Below are positions 11,288 to 21,788 of a DNA stretch of 64,000 nucleotides, piece by piece. How positions within the stretch are numbered: the stretch's first letter is position 1; every line of letters starts with the position of its first letter. A program made the position numbers and the translations under genes. The notes beneath the pieces are model-generated. The model made no database searches. It saw nothing but the letters and a program-made list of their open reading frames with translations, and was not told where the DNA came from. The DNA is from Xylaria sp. FL1777 (taxonomy: Eukaryota; Ascomycota; Sordariomycetes; Xylariales; Xylariaceae): contig MU400556.1 in the NCBI GenBank assembly GCA_022578965.1, positions 4,823 to 68,822 of the forward strand, in the 5' to 3' direction.

Positions 11288-13186
11288 ATGGCTTCAAGGT
11301 ATCTATCAGGGAATTTTGCTCCCATCAAGCGTACGCGGCCGCTTACATGGTGTTCATACGTCGGGAATATACCCACGGAACTGGCAGGAGGCCAATATGT
11401 TCGAAATGGAGGAAATCCACTTACTAACGAGGACCTAGCACGGCATGCGCATTGGTTTGATGGTGATGGAATGCTCAGCGGGGTTCTTTTCCAGAGGACA
11501 AGCAAGAAAGCTCACGGTATCGAGCCGTACTTTGTAAACAGGTACGTTCTGACGGACGTGTACCTGAATGCAAAAGGGAATCGCAACCTGTGGCGACCAT
11601 TGCTTCCGAGTATCTCGATACTTATCTGCGCATCGCTAATCACCGTCGTTTTGGCCGTGGCTAGAGCAATGCTTCTTGTTATTTTGTCGAAGCTTCCGGG
11701 CTCTCGTAGAGCGGTCAAGAAGATCAGTGTGGCGAATACTGGAATGGTTTACCATGACGGTAGAGCTTTGGCGACATGCGAAAGCGGACCGCCAATGAGG
11801 TTTCAACTGCCTGGCTTGGAAACGGTCGGGTGGTATAATGGTCGGAAAGCAGAAAATGAGCCCTACGACGATGACCGGGCGGGTTTCGGCGGCAAGGGCC
11901 TTGCAGGCTTCATGAAGGAATGGACGACGGGGCATCCCCGAGTTGACCCAGTCACGAAGGAGCTCATCTCTATTCACGTTGTATTTGTCAAACCGTACGT
12001 GTTTTACTCAGTCGTCCCAGCGGGGAAAAGTGTGATTTCGAAGAACGAACGTCCACGAAGACAAAAATTCGGTGCTCCCGTTCCTGGCGTTCACTCACCC
12101 AAGATGATGCACGATTTCGGAGTGGCGGCACACCATACCGTCATTCTAGACCTCCCATTGTCGATGAATCCTATCCATTGCGTGTTGGGAAAGCCGGTGA
12201 TTGCATTCGATCCGGCTGGACGTTCGCGCTATGGGGTATTCCCTCGTTATGAACCACGCAATATCCAGTGGTTTGAGACGAACCCATGTATCATCTTCCA
12301 TACGGCGAACTGTTGGGAGACGAGCACGGTTGATCCGATTGCGGAGACGTGCGTCCATCTCGTAGCCTGCCGGCTCACATCGGCCGCAGTACTGTACAGT
12401 GCTGGCGCACTCTCACCACCGACTCGCAAAACAGTGGCGCCGGAGTACGCGGAGGAGGAGCAGTGCCGGCTCTACTACTACAACTTTCCCCTCGTACCGG
12501 AGGGCTTGGACGAACGGTCGATGATCCGCAACCAGTGGGCGTTGTCAGCCATTCCGTTTGAGTTCCCAAGTGTGTCGCCACAGCATGCCATGTCAGCAGC
12601 ACGATTCGTGTACGGCTGCAGCATGGGCTCGTCGTCACTCTACTCGGCCGCCCTAGGGAGAGCGGCCAAGATTGACTACGTGGCCAAAGTCGACATAGAG
12701 ACACTCATCGCTCGCGGCACGGCTCACCCGCCGCAGCAGATCAAGGGGTGTGTCGACAAGCGCAGCGCCGACGAGGTGATGCAGAGCGACGACGCCAACG
12801 ACCCGATCAAGCTCTTCCGGATGCCGGAGGGCTGGTACGCGCAAGAGCCCCGATTCGTGGCACGTCGAGGGGCGTCATCCGAAGACGACGGGTGGCTGCT
12901 CACGTACGTGTTTGACGAATCGCAGCTGGACGCGGCGGGCGAGTGCGGAGAAGAGGCCATCAGCGAGCTTTGGGTGATCGATGCGAAGGGTATGAAAGAC
13001 GTGGTTGCCAGCATACGTCTTCCGCAGCGGGTGCCGTATGGTCTCCACGGCGCCTGGTTCTCCGAAGAGGATATTCTTGGCCAGAGGGCGGTTGAGTCTC
13101 TCCGACGCGAGGCGGCCGAGGAGGAGCTCGACCGGTCGAGTCCGCTGTCACGGATGCGGGACCTCATCGAGAGGTGTCTAGGCTAG
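11288..13186 (+). CDS. Carotenoid cleavage oxygenase (RPE65/CarX/CarT family)
   Basis: Non-heme iron dioxygenase that splits polyene chains. It is one uninterrupted frame of 632 residues, within the family range. N-terminus YLSGNFAPI followed by GGQYVRNGGNP and HAHWFDGDGML is characteristic. The four iron-binding His are visible in their usual contexts: H216 (TGHPRVDP), H275 (MMHDFGV), H338 (IIFHTANCWE) and H587 (YGLHGAWF). A hydrophobic stretch at about 108-132 could serve as a membrane-dipping or anchoring segment. Fungal relatives include CarX, which cuts beta-carotene to retinal, and CarT, which cuts torulene; sequence alone here does not decide between them. Divergent placement beside an opsin favours a retinal-producing role by context, which is inference. 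The 3' third is visibly richer in G+C than the 5' third. Phytoene synthase and desaturase genes are not in the window. Confidence 0.9.
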   Translation: MASRYLSGNFAPIKRTRPLTWCSYVGNIPTELAGGQYVRNGGNPLTNEDLARHAHWFDGDGMLSGVLFQRTSKKAHGIEPYFVNRYVLTDVYLNAKGNRNLWRPLLPSISILICASLITVVLAVARAMLLVILSKLPGSRRAVKKISVANTGMVYHDGRALATCESGPPMRFQLPGLETVGWYNGRKAENEPYDDDRAGFGGKGLAGFMKEWTTGHPRVDPVTKELISIHVVFVKPYVFYSVVPAGKSVISKNERPRRQKFGAPVPGVHSPKMMHDFGVAAHHTVILDLPLSMNPIHCVLGKPVIAFDPAGRSRYGVFPRYEPRNIQWFETNPCIIFHTANCWETSTVDPIAETCVHLVACRLTSAAVLYSAGALSPPTRKTVAPEYAEEEQCRLYYYNFPLVPEGLDERSMIRNQWALSAIPFEFPSVSPQHAMSAARFVYGCSMGSSSLYSAALGRAAKIDYVAKVDIETLIARGTAHPPQQIKGCVDKRSADEVMQSDDANDPIKLFRMPEGWYAQEPRFVARRGASSEDDGWLLTYVFDESQLDAAGECGEEAISELWVIDAKGMKDVVASIRLPQRVPYGLHGAWFSEEDILGQRAVESLRREAAEEELDRSSPLSRMRDLIERCLG

Positions 13187-13795
13187 GTAACCGAGGCCGG
13201 ATAACGCCGTGGCAATGATAGCGTGATAGCTGTGTGAGGTGGAAGCAATACAGATACGTTGATTAGTACTTACCTAAGTACTACCTACCTGGTACCTGCT
13301 ATAATGTTAGTACCTATAATTGGTAGAGAGCTCCTTAGCTGTGACGTAGTACTAGGTAGGTTACTTACCCGCACAGGTAGGTGGGTACATGTACAGTTAG
13401 TGCACCTTAAAGTGCCGGTAGTACGGTACCGTAGGTACTTACTTGAGTCACATCGGCTTGCCGCTCGGTCAACAAAACTTGAAAAGCTTCCCTTTCACAA
13501 CATTGTAAGCGAACTTGCATTGCATCCTTTGAAGTTATAGCTTTTGTCCCTGCACACCACAATGCCATGATGGCATAACTCATTCTTATCGCCATCGCCC
13601 CGAGACTACGCTAGATGATTGGCGAGTCTGTTTTTCAACACCTTTGTCCTTGACATATCATACCTACCCACCTACCTGCCTATACAGTACCATGGAGAAC
13701 AGCCGAATCCACCCCCTGCAAGCCTTGCCGTCAGCAACTTGAAATATCGCCATCGAACAAGCAAATGAGCAAGTAGGCGGGTGATACCGTCAGCT
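13187..13795. other. Intergenic with dense TAGGTA/TACCTA motifs
   Basis: No gene. The stretch 13262-13445 is crowded with short TACCTA, TAGGTA and GGTACC motifs that can pair as local palindromes, and a smaller group lies at 13660-13690. The final 100-200 bases are the presumed IKS1 promoter. Confidence 0.6.
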
Positions 13796-16221
13796 ATGGA
13801 ATTGATACCGTATTCATCGAGGGAGGGTCAAATAGTTCTGTACGTGCTTTCGTTTGTCGCTCGCTCGCTGCCTCTTGTCGTTTTATCATTTTGTTATTTT
13901 CATCACTACAATCACTACACACGCCCCCTTGATCCTCAGTCGACCAGCTAGCACGTGAGGCGTCGTGACGAGGATGGAGGAGACGCAGAGGCAGAGGAGG
14001 GAGAGGAACACTCCGCCGACGATGATCAGCAAGAAGGTCGTGATGGCTGACTACTGAGTCCCCCGGTCCGTGTATTAGTCGCCACCGCGATGCCCTCGTC
14101 GTTCGTGACCATGCCTCGCAGCGCCTCGAGATCCGGGGTGCTCCTGTCGCCGAATGTCCCACCTGTAAACGGCCTCTGCGGTCCTCGTCGCCCGAGCGCC
14201 ACTTCGATGCCCCCCCGCCGCACCGCGAGTCTTGGGTTGATCCCCAGTACTTCCGCATGCTGCAAGCCGGCCACCATGAGCAGGAGGATATCCACAACCC
14301 TCGGCCCTCTCAAAGCCCCGTGCGCCGCCTGACCCAGCCAGCCCTGCCCAGTGGTGACGCGACGCTTGGCGCTGTAGACGATGCCGAGTTTGTCTCGAGC
14401 GCGTCGGCCCCCCAAGAAGGTGCCCGCATCCGCCGAGACGCATTTAGCCCCAACTACTTCACGACATTCTTTGTTGAGGAGCGGGAGCTCGGCCGCGGTG
14501 GAAAGGGAGTCGTGCTTTTGGTTCGTCATGAGATCGATGGCTGCCCTCTTGGCCACTTCGCCTGTAAGAGAGTTCCCGTCGGGGACGATCATACCTGGTT
14601 GGAAAAGGTCCTTGTTGAGGTCAAGCTTCTAGCCGCCCTTTCCCACCCCAACCTCGTATCTTACCGTCACGTCTGGCTTGAAGATGTTCAGATCCATCGC
14701 TTCGGTCCGAGCGTGGCCTGTGCTTTCATTCTTCAACAATACTGCAACAGCGGCGATCTCCTGCGCTACGTGATCGGCGACCAGCCCAAGCAGACGACCA
14801 AGGAGCAGTTAAAGGCCCAGCTACGCCGCCGATCCAAGGGCCATGGAGAACGCCCGCCCGAGGTTACACTCTCACAACGTCGCTTGTCCTTGGAAGAGAT
14901 TTACTCGCTTTTCAAAGACATCACCTCTGGACTTGCTTATCTTCACAGTGCCAACTACATTCATCGCGATTTAAAGCCCAGTAATTGCCTGCTGCATCAT
15001 GAAAATGGAAAGCTTATATGCCTGATCAGCGACTTTGGCGAGGTACAACCGAGAAACGCCGTGCGCAAATCGACAGGTACCACCGGGACTATATCCTACT
15101 GTGCCCCTGAAGTCTTGAAAATGGACGCCCGCGGCCAGTTTGGAAACTTTACCGTGAAGTCGGATGTCTTCTCCCTTGGCATGATTCTATATTTCCTCTG
15201 CTTTGGTCGGCTACCCTATAGGAACGCCAACGTCGTCCAGGAAGAGCTAGAAGACATCGATGAGCTCCGGGCTGAGATCGTCGACTGGAAAGGTTTTTTG
15301 GATGAGAAGAGAGAGCGGCCAGACCTGCCGTCCAAGCTATACCAGTTGCTTAAGAAGATGTTGGCGCTAGACCCTGTTGAGCGACCGAACGCGACGGAAG
15401 TGTTGGGAATTCTGAATCACGAGTCGAGCCAGGGCGGCCTGCGTGGCCCACGGCCCACGAGCCCTCCGGTTGGCGTATCGGGTCGCAGGATCCAGAACCT
15501 AGACTCCCCTTTGCCTCCCAGCACACCCCAATCCGAGCCTCCGAAACAGCAAACCTACGGCAACGGAGACCCCGCGCATGATTTTGTACCATCCCGCAAC
15601 CTAATCTCTTCTCCCATTGAACACTCGCCGCAATCCACATCAGCCAATAGCCTGCTGAAGTACCGAGCTCCCAGTAGCCCCCGGCACCAATCCCATACCA
15701 TGATTCTCACTCGAAGTCAGGAGAGGCATCCATCCTCAGAACGTTCATCCGTCTCGAGATCCCCCAGCCCGCAGTCTTCTCCAACGGTTCACACTCCGCT
15801 TCTGATGCCAGCGCCAGCTGGTCCATTGGGCACTTTCGGCCATCACGCTGTTCTTTGTCAGCACTATATCACTTCCTTTTATCGTACCCATTCCGCATCG
15901 ATACTGCTCTTCTGCAAACTCTCCTTGTTCTTGATTAAGGTCGCATCGCTCTCTAGGGTCTGTTGGCCTTTTATGATCAGTTTAGGTGTTGGCATACCGC
16001 TGGTGGGCGCCGCAGGCTTAGATCTGGCTGTAGCCTCTGAAGCAAGTCATAGCCCGATGGACGGCGGACGGGCTAGATATCCTACTCGCACCTCATCTGC
16101 GTGGCACTGGGGCTGGAAAGGCAGCCTAATGTTACTTGCACTACACTTCTCGGCATTGTGGGTTACTTCTCGGTGGGGCAACCTTTGTGTTGCTGTCCGA
16201 GAAGGTTGGGTCGACTGGTGA
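13796..16221 (+). CDS. IKS1: Iks1-type protein kinase
   Basis: Putative Ser/Thr kinase of the fungal Iks1 family, whose substrate is unknown. Exons 13796-13839 and 14079-16221 give 728 residues. The small first exon encodes MELIPYSSREGQIV plus two bases; joining GTACGT at 13840 to the TAG at 14076-14078 restores a continuous IVLRHRDALVVRD start like that of other Iks1 proteins. Order: N-terminal region with CPTC (C41, C44) and YFRML; kinase domain with Gly loop GRGGKG (153-158), catalytic Lys K178 in FACKRV, HRDLKPSN (D312), DFG as SDFGE (D333) and APE (357-359); long Ser/Pro-rich linker; C-terminal hydrophobic segments within about the last 100 residues suggesting membrane attachment, as known for the family. 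All kinase catalytic residues are present. The intron contains a decoy ATG at 13974 whose frame closes before exon 2. Confidence 0.9.
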
Positions 16222-16497
16222 TACTCAGTACCTGAGTACTATCATGGCATCAACCATTCTGTAACAGTATATATAGTCCCTCTCTTTTGTTGTACCAAGT
16301 AGGTACATAGGTGGGGTGCCTATATCCAACGATGTATACTACATCTTGTCAACCAAGTTGATTATTGTTCTAGGCAAAGAACATGCTGATGCTACACGCT
16401 GCCGATGTGATATGGAAGCAGTTTGGTATTTCGATAAATGTGATGGGAAATAAGCTTGCAAAAGTAAACTGACATTCGGGATTCGTTCTCTTAGACT
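16222..16497. other. Convergent 3' intergenic region
   Basis: Short spacer between the IKS1 stop and the stop of the minus-strand epimerase-like gene. Both 3' ends face each other. It contains TAGGTA motifs near 16300 and nothing else recognisable. Confidence 0.6.
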
Positions 16498-17607
16498 TCA
16501 TTCTGCTTCTGTCTTGGCGAGCTTAATGCCTGAAGCTACCCACCCAGCAACGCGATTTTGAATCCTAGCCACGCCGGCATCACCCGCTCTAGCAGCGGCG
16601 TCATAAGCGTGGCGATACACAGACAAATTCTCCGAGAACAGCAACCTTTTGTCTGTCCACCCAGTCAACTTCCTAATCTTAGTGCTATCGACCCACTGCG
16701 TGTACCCGAGCACGGGTTCGAGGATGTGCAACTCTGGACTCCTCACGTCGGCCAGCGGTGTCATGGCTATACCGCCACGAATGCCGTACTCGGCACTCAC
16801 GGCGGCCATGATATCGGAGACGGTCTCGTACCGATGGGCTGAGATGTTAAAACATTCGCCATTGACCTCGGCGCGGACCGGATGCGTGGCCAGAGCGACG
16901 TAAGCATCGGCACAGTCATCGACGTGGCAGCCGTGGTAGATAATATCGGGGTGGCTGGGGACATTCACGGGGTTCCCGTCTCCCCCACCGCTTTGACGCA
17001 GCGCTTCGAATATTATGCCGTAATAGCTCCCGCCATATCCGAAGAGCGGTGTGGGACGTAGTACAACGGCATCGAAGAGGTCCGAATGCTCGAAGACTTT
17101 CAATGTGCAAAACGTGCGCGCCTTCAGGATATCCATTGGCTGAAGCGGCGAGTCCTCTGTATGCGGCTGCAGCCCGGCATCGCCATGGCGCCCCGTCATG
17201 CCGTAGTCCTTGCAACCGGAGGACATGAGCACGAGTGGCTTGGCGGCGCCCTGCTGCCGTGCGTGGCCCGCCACTTTGGTGAGGAGGGCAAGGACGTGAT
17301 CCCAGTGCTCTAGGAAGGGGATCTGCTCAGTGCACGAGACGATGACGTCGAAGGGGCGCGTGGAGGCCCGGGCCAGCAGCTCGTCGACAAAGGCCAGGTC
17401 CGCCGAGATGGCGCCAACAACCGGCGTGATCTCCTCGACGCGCAGCGTGTCGGCTGCCTCTGCGCGACGCACGACACCGTAGACGTGCCACCCGGCGCGC
17501 ACGAAGGCACGGCTTACTGCGAATCCGATATACCCGCTGGCGCCCGTCACAAGGACTGTCTTCTTAGGCGGGCGCGCCTCGGCGATAGTTGCTTGGGCGT
17601 ATGACAT
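16498..17607 (-). CDS. NAD(P)-dependent epimerase/dehydratase family protein (atypical/extended SDR)
   Basis: Single-exon protein of 369 residues with an N-terminal Rossmann fold. TVLVTGASGYIG at 17-28 holds the GxxGxxG dinucleotide motif. Downstream features fit extended short-chain dehydrogenases: VVRR after the second strand, VLMSSGCKDYG as the active-site strand, VVLRPTPLFGYG, HVDDCADAYVALA, and NGECFNISAH. The usual catalytic YxxxK is not obvious after SSGCKDY, so enzymatic activity is uncertain. It may be an atypical member such as an NmrA-like or substrate-binding variant. Substrate cannot be named. The ATG at 17607 is the only sensible start because the Rossmann motif follows within 20 residues. 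Confidence 0.8.
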   Translation of the reverse strand: MSYAQATIAEARPPKKTVLVTGASGYIGFAVSRAFVRAGWHVYGVVRRAEAADTLRVEEITPVVGAISADLAFVDELLARASTRPFDVIVSCTEQIPFLEHWDHVLALLTKVAGHARQQGAAKPLVLMSSGCKDYGMTGRHGDAGLQPHTEDSPLQPMDILKARTFCTLKVFEHSDLFDAVVLRPTPLFGYGGSYYGIIFEALRQSGGGDGNPVNVPSHPDIIYHGCHVDDCADAYVALATHPVRAEVNGECFNISAHRYETVSDIMAAVSAEYGIRGGIAMTPLADVRSPELHILEPVLGYTQWVDSTKIRKLTGWTDKRLLFSENLSVYRHAYDAAARAGDAGVARIQNRVAGWVASGIKLAKTEAE

Positions 17608-18801
17608 TGTGATCAGATACTATTCTTGATCTTGAAATCTCTGGCGACAAACCGTGACCCTGGTAGTATAGTATTTAATCCGTCCATTCCCCAACAATCA
17701 CCAAAAGGGAGTCCCTTTCCTCCTTTTAAACCATTTGCTACCGGGGTGTTACGTTCATCAACGCAACGGACCGGCGAGAATAGTTGGCCCGGCTCTGGCT
17801 GCTGGTGGACCCGCCAAGACCGGGATTGGGGTTACGCGGGAAGGATCTTGCCCGGCTGATGAATCGAAATCCAGATCCTTGTCTGCATAGTAGTTAAAGT
17901 GTCCACCGGTATTAATAATACTGATGAGCTGCCAGCCCAACCAAGCTAAGGTAAGCGAAGCACGGATTGAGCTCTGTACTCTGTATCTAATATATTGGAA
18001 CCTGGGAAATTGAAGATGCATTACCTCAGTGGGGTTGTCGTAGCAGATTTATGGCGGTATGTAAGTGTCATATGAATTCGCTTCTTGGTGCCGGTTCAAT
18101 TACTAATACTACCTCACTATATGTAGAGCTCCTCATGCTGTCCAATTCTCTTCACTGAAAATGAGCTCTATCCACGGCGTGGTGGTATATGCTCTTGAAT
18201 TATGAACTTGGTCTGTTGAACATTCAAATTAGAGATTCCGGAATAATGCGCCGAAATGCCAAGCCGTGATAAAATCGCAAATGTAGGGCAACGGACTGCA
18301 CCTAGTCTTCTGAGGGAAATCAAGTGAACTGGAGCACAGATTGGAGGCTACTAGCAAACTCATGCTACCTCCTCCTATATTAGGAGACATAACTGGGCAG
18401 TAATGAAAAATGATCCAGTGCTTGTGGTGTTATTTTCTTTTAACAGTTAACTTATACTGTTGAAGCTGTTCTGATTTACAAAATAGTAACATCAGTTTAC
18501 ACGTGTATTTGCCCGAAACGCCATGCCGTGCCGATGCCGATGCCTGTGCCCATCCCAATAACGTATACCAGGAAAGCCTAGACAGATCCACGATAATACG
18601 AATTTCCATGTAACCACACTCCCAAGCACCAAAGATTGTTGTCGCCGCAACACTTGTAACACGTGAAATTCGCCTCCGTAGCTAACAGTGCTTCGTACAT
18701 GTGGGAGAATGAAATGCAATTCCATGTGTAATCGACTTCCTCCCAAGACGTATCATTATCCATTCCCCAATTCCAGATGCCCACTCGTAGTCTCATCGCG
18801 T
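17608..18801. other. Intergenic, no gene supported
   Basis: The left end should carry the promoter of the minus-strand epimerase-like gene; a GTATTTAAT element lies near 17666-17676, about 65 bp from its ATG. The rest has only short, motif-free open frames. Nothing else recognisable. Confidence 0.55.
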
Positions 18802-19649
18802 TTAGCAAAGCCAGCTACTCATGCCGCTCGCCCAGGAAACCGTAGGCCTAGGGCGACTCTCAGCTCTTGATACTGTTCCCGCACAATCCAAACACCGTCG
18901 CTGCTCGCCGAGGTTGGTAATGGAGCAATGTGAGCAGACATGCTTCCCACAGGCGCCGCAGCTCGTCGGCTGTGTGCCTGACGTATGATCGACATCCATC
19001 GTCATATTTTCGTCGTCACCACAAAGCTTCTGTCCACAGTCCTCACACTCAGTCGGCAGGTCCATGGTTACCGGTGGTAGGCATGCAGCAGGGAGAGCGG
19101 AGGGACGGGAAGGGAGATTCCAGAAATTGTGAAGACTTGTTTGATGAGAGGATGACGGGGGTGAACATGGTGGTCCTGGCTGCGCGGCTATAGGGACATG
19201 GTGTTGCTGATGGCTTATAGAACACATTCCTTGTGCTTCTTGCCGCTGTGCTGCGTAGAGCATATTGAGGGTACGTTCTGTTGCAAGACGAGTATAAGTC
19301 ACTGTTCATACCTCACCCAAATCTTTACAATACGCGGCGCGTCTAGACGACTACGGATTCGGCGGTCTAGCCAGAGACTAGGTAACTTACGATGGACTTC
19401 GTGTTCAGAGGGGCGATTGTCCCGAAGCCGTTTCATTGTGCGCCCAGGAATATGCGGGAGGCTGAGGTTCTTGTTGCTGAAACGCGACAGTGGTGAGACG
19501 GGGAAGTGGGCAGTGAAGGTGAAGCTGGCAGTGTCCATAGACACATCGGTAGACTGAGGAGAGGAGGAACTCGTTCGAGGCGGCGAATTGAATGTGCTTG
19601 ACGTAGAAGTCGACAGCTCGGACTCGGAACGCTTACGTTTCAGTAGCAT
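18802..19649 (-). CDS. Fungal Cys-rich (zinc-binding-like) protein of unknown function
   Basis: Exons 19649-19391 and 19277-18802 give 244 residues. The splice joins GTAAGT at 19390 to a CAG ending at 19278 and restores DNRPSEHEVHQRTLNMLYAAQ. I recognise this as a segment conserved in uncharacterised filamentous-fungal proteins, from memory only. The N-terminus is Ser/Thr-rich with a basic start (MLLKRKRSES). The C-terminus has CEDC, SCGAC, HVCSHC and RRCLDC pairs that could bind two zinc ions. No signal peptide or membrane segment. Function is unknown; small size and paired CxxC knuckles suggest a protein or nucleic-acid interaction role, which is inference. Unspliced reading breaks both halves, so the intron call matters. 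Confidence 0.75.
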
Positions 19650-20055
19650 GATGACGCGAAGACTTCTAACGAGTCTAATATCTAGACAACGGAGCTCGAC
19701 TATAGGGGTTGATGGAGGGAATTTGAACGGCCTGGGGTATTAATTGGTTGTTAGTATTTGAAGTTGTATGATGAAATAAATGCCTTCAAAAGAATGGCAC
19801 ATTGGGAGAGCTGGACATATAGTTGGCTTGAGCTAGATACCGTACCCAGGTACCTCTTAAGTACGCAGCAGGGGGCTGGTGCTAGTGTCGCGACAGGACG
19901 TGACAGGGACGCGACCTGCCCCGCCAACACGCGTTAAGAGGATGTTTCCAGGAAGGTTCTACTTACTACGTACCTAGTGCCGGCATACGAATCGGGCTTA
20001 GCGCAATCGCCGCTTCGAGGAGCCATGCAGAGGGAAATAGTGTTGAGTTTTAACC
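19650..20055. other. Intergenic region upstream of the Cys-rich gene
   Basis: The presumed promoter of the minus-strand Cys-rich gene lies at the left end. The rest contains a GTACCCAGGTACC palindrome near 19843 and a GC-rich patch around 19865-19935. No coding signal. Confidence 0.5.
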
Positions 20056-20367
20056 GTGCACAGTGACTTATCAGCTTATATCATGGATATGCTCGAGGAA
20101 GGCACTGAACACCAATTGTGCTACCAAAATAACCGTCGAACAGAGAATTACTGCTGCGATTGCAGCCAATTGCAAAAGGCTACAGCTAACATATATGGTG
20201 TAGCCACCTCAACGCTCTCCGATCGACTTCACGGGGTATTAAAGCTATCCAAACAGCTGAAGTTCAAGCCAGCAAACAGGTACAAAGGTCGGAGACGGCC
20301 CACGCTAGCCAATTTACAAGAAAAGAACACCAAAAATATCACAGTCTACGTACGAAAGCATGCTTAA
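20056..20367 (+). pseudogene. Relic of a pogo/Fot1-type transposase N-terminus
   Basis: A 103-codon open frame whose middle reads ATANIYGVATSTLSDRLHG, a good match to the psq-type helix-turn-helix found at the start of pogo/Fot1 (Tc1-mariner superfamily) transposases, where it binds the element ends. The frame stops soon after KRKHA-like basic sequence, and no DDE catalytic domain follows, so only the DNA-binding part remains. No terminal inverted repeats were found on either side. The sequence is not strongly AT-shifted, so decay was by truncation or drift rather than heavy RIP. Confidence 0.6.
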
Positions 20368-20849
20368 CGAGTGGAATTTAAAAGATAGTTAATAGACCTA
20401 TTTGGTGTAAAGAAATAGATCTGTATTGCTAGTTGTATTGGTGTTGACCGTTGTTTTGATCCATCCGGTTAGGTATCCAACCCGGCCCCGGCTCTGGTAC
20501 GGATAAAACTACGACTAGACCCCTTACCGGTGCGGCGTTAGGTTTCCAGGAACGGGCTCGGGGAACTATGTTCGAGCTTTAGTATATAAATCCACTGACC
20601 CTTGTTTTTCCACCTCTTCTTCCATCTCTACGCATACACTAACATTACTATTACTACTACTACTACTATACCACCCAGCTAGGTAGCTTTGCAGTACAGA
20701 GTTAGAACCGACCAACTAAAGCTAGTCGTATACCTTATACGCTAGCAACATTCGAAGGATTATGGTGTGTGTATATCCGGTTTGATAAGATATTTACTTA
20801 TCCCTGTCTCTTAGTGAATCTACCATTTTCAGAAGATAATCAGACCGAC
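20368..20849. promoter_or_regulatory. Promoter-like region with TATA box and pyrimidine/ACT-rich leader
   Basis: TATATAAAT at 20582-20590 is followed by a CT-rich tract and an (ACT)n run near 20641-20670. This arrangement is common in the leaders of fungal genes. A 70-codon open frame begins at 20850. The signal is suggestive only. Confidence 0.35.
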
Positions 20850-21062
20850 ATGGCATTGAGTAGCAGACCTCTCCGTATTCGTATTATTCAGGCAGCCGGT
20901 CTTTTCACTGGCGCTGTGATAATGGCATTAAAGTGGCTTGCTATACAACGAACAGTCTCCAAGCAATTACCGAACAACGCCGATAGTCCCGCTCCGGTCC
21001 CCCCATACTTCCAGCGGCCTTTTTTTGTTTATCAATGGTCCTTGGGTTCAGCATTCTATTAG
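20850..21062 (+). CDS. Possible small membrane protein, 70 residues, not recognised
   Basis: The frame MALSSRPLRIRIIQAAGLFT... has a basic N-terminus and one hydrophobic segment at about 12-27, then a Pro-rich part and ends in SAFY. It follows a TATA box and CT-rich leader about 260 bp upstream. No family is recognised and no intron is evident. It may be a real small protein or a chance frame. The hydrophobic segment could be a signal anchor. Confidence 0.3.
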   Translation: MALSSRPLRIRIIQAAGLFTGAVIMALKWLAIQRTVSKQLPNNADSPAPVPPYFQRPFFVYQWSLGSAFY

Positions 21063-21788
21063 AGCCCTACTCTCGATATCTTCGAGGTCTGCGGACTCAG
21101 ATAGAAGTGAGAAAAGCCTATTGGCGATATAGGCTGCCGTATGCTTGGTGAATAGTTCGGTACATCAATTGGTACATGAACAACCTCCTCTTTACAACTT
21201 ACATATACTTCTCGGGAAATGGTCGCCACGATAACGATTCAGATTCATCTACCCACGTCCAGCTTTGAGCCAGAGGCAATGGAGACAACAGTTGGACTGC
21301 TTGGGGAGTATCAGGTTATTTATTGTTTATTGTCTGATCCGCTTTAGTTTTCGCAGTCATGAGCCAGCCTACCAAGCTTCATTCGATTGAAGCAACACAG
21401 TATGTAGTAGTGCTAGCTCGCCAATACCCGGTCACGGAACAGAACTGTAGCACCACTCCGTCACACTACTAAAAGGTAGAACGTAGTCAAGTCGGGCGCT
21501 TGACCTGGTATTCGTGTAATGATGTTTAGGGGTAGGGGCGCAGACGCCTGTTCGTTAAGCCGAGTTCGAAAGGGGCGCTCAAGGAAACGAACTGAGTCAC
21601 GGAAAGAACTGAAAGGGGTTCGCTTGGGTCCGGGCCCATGAATGATACAGGGGTAGGAGCTGAGATGATTCGGCGTGGACGGGAGTGGGACGGAGAGGGA
21701 TCAAAGTGAAGAATAGGAGGCATGTGGTACAACAAAGCTGGGAAAGGCCGCGATGGATCAACTCGCTAGAGTGGGAGACAACCGATAG

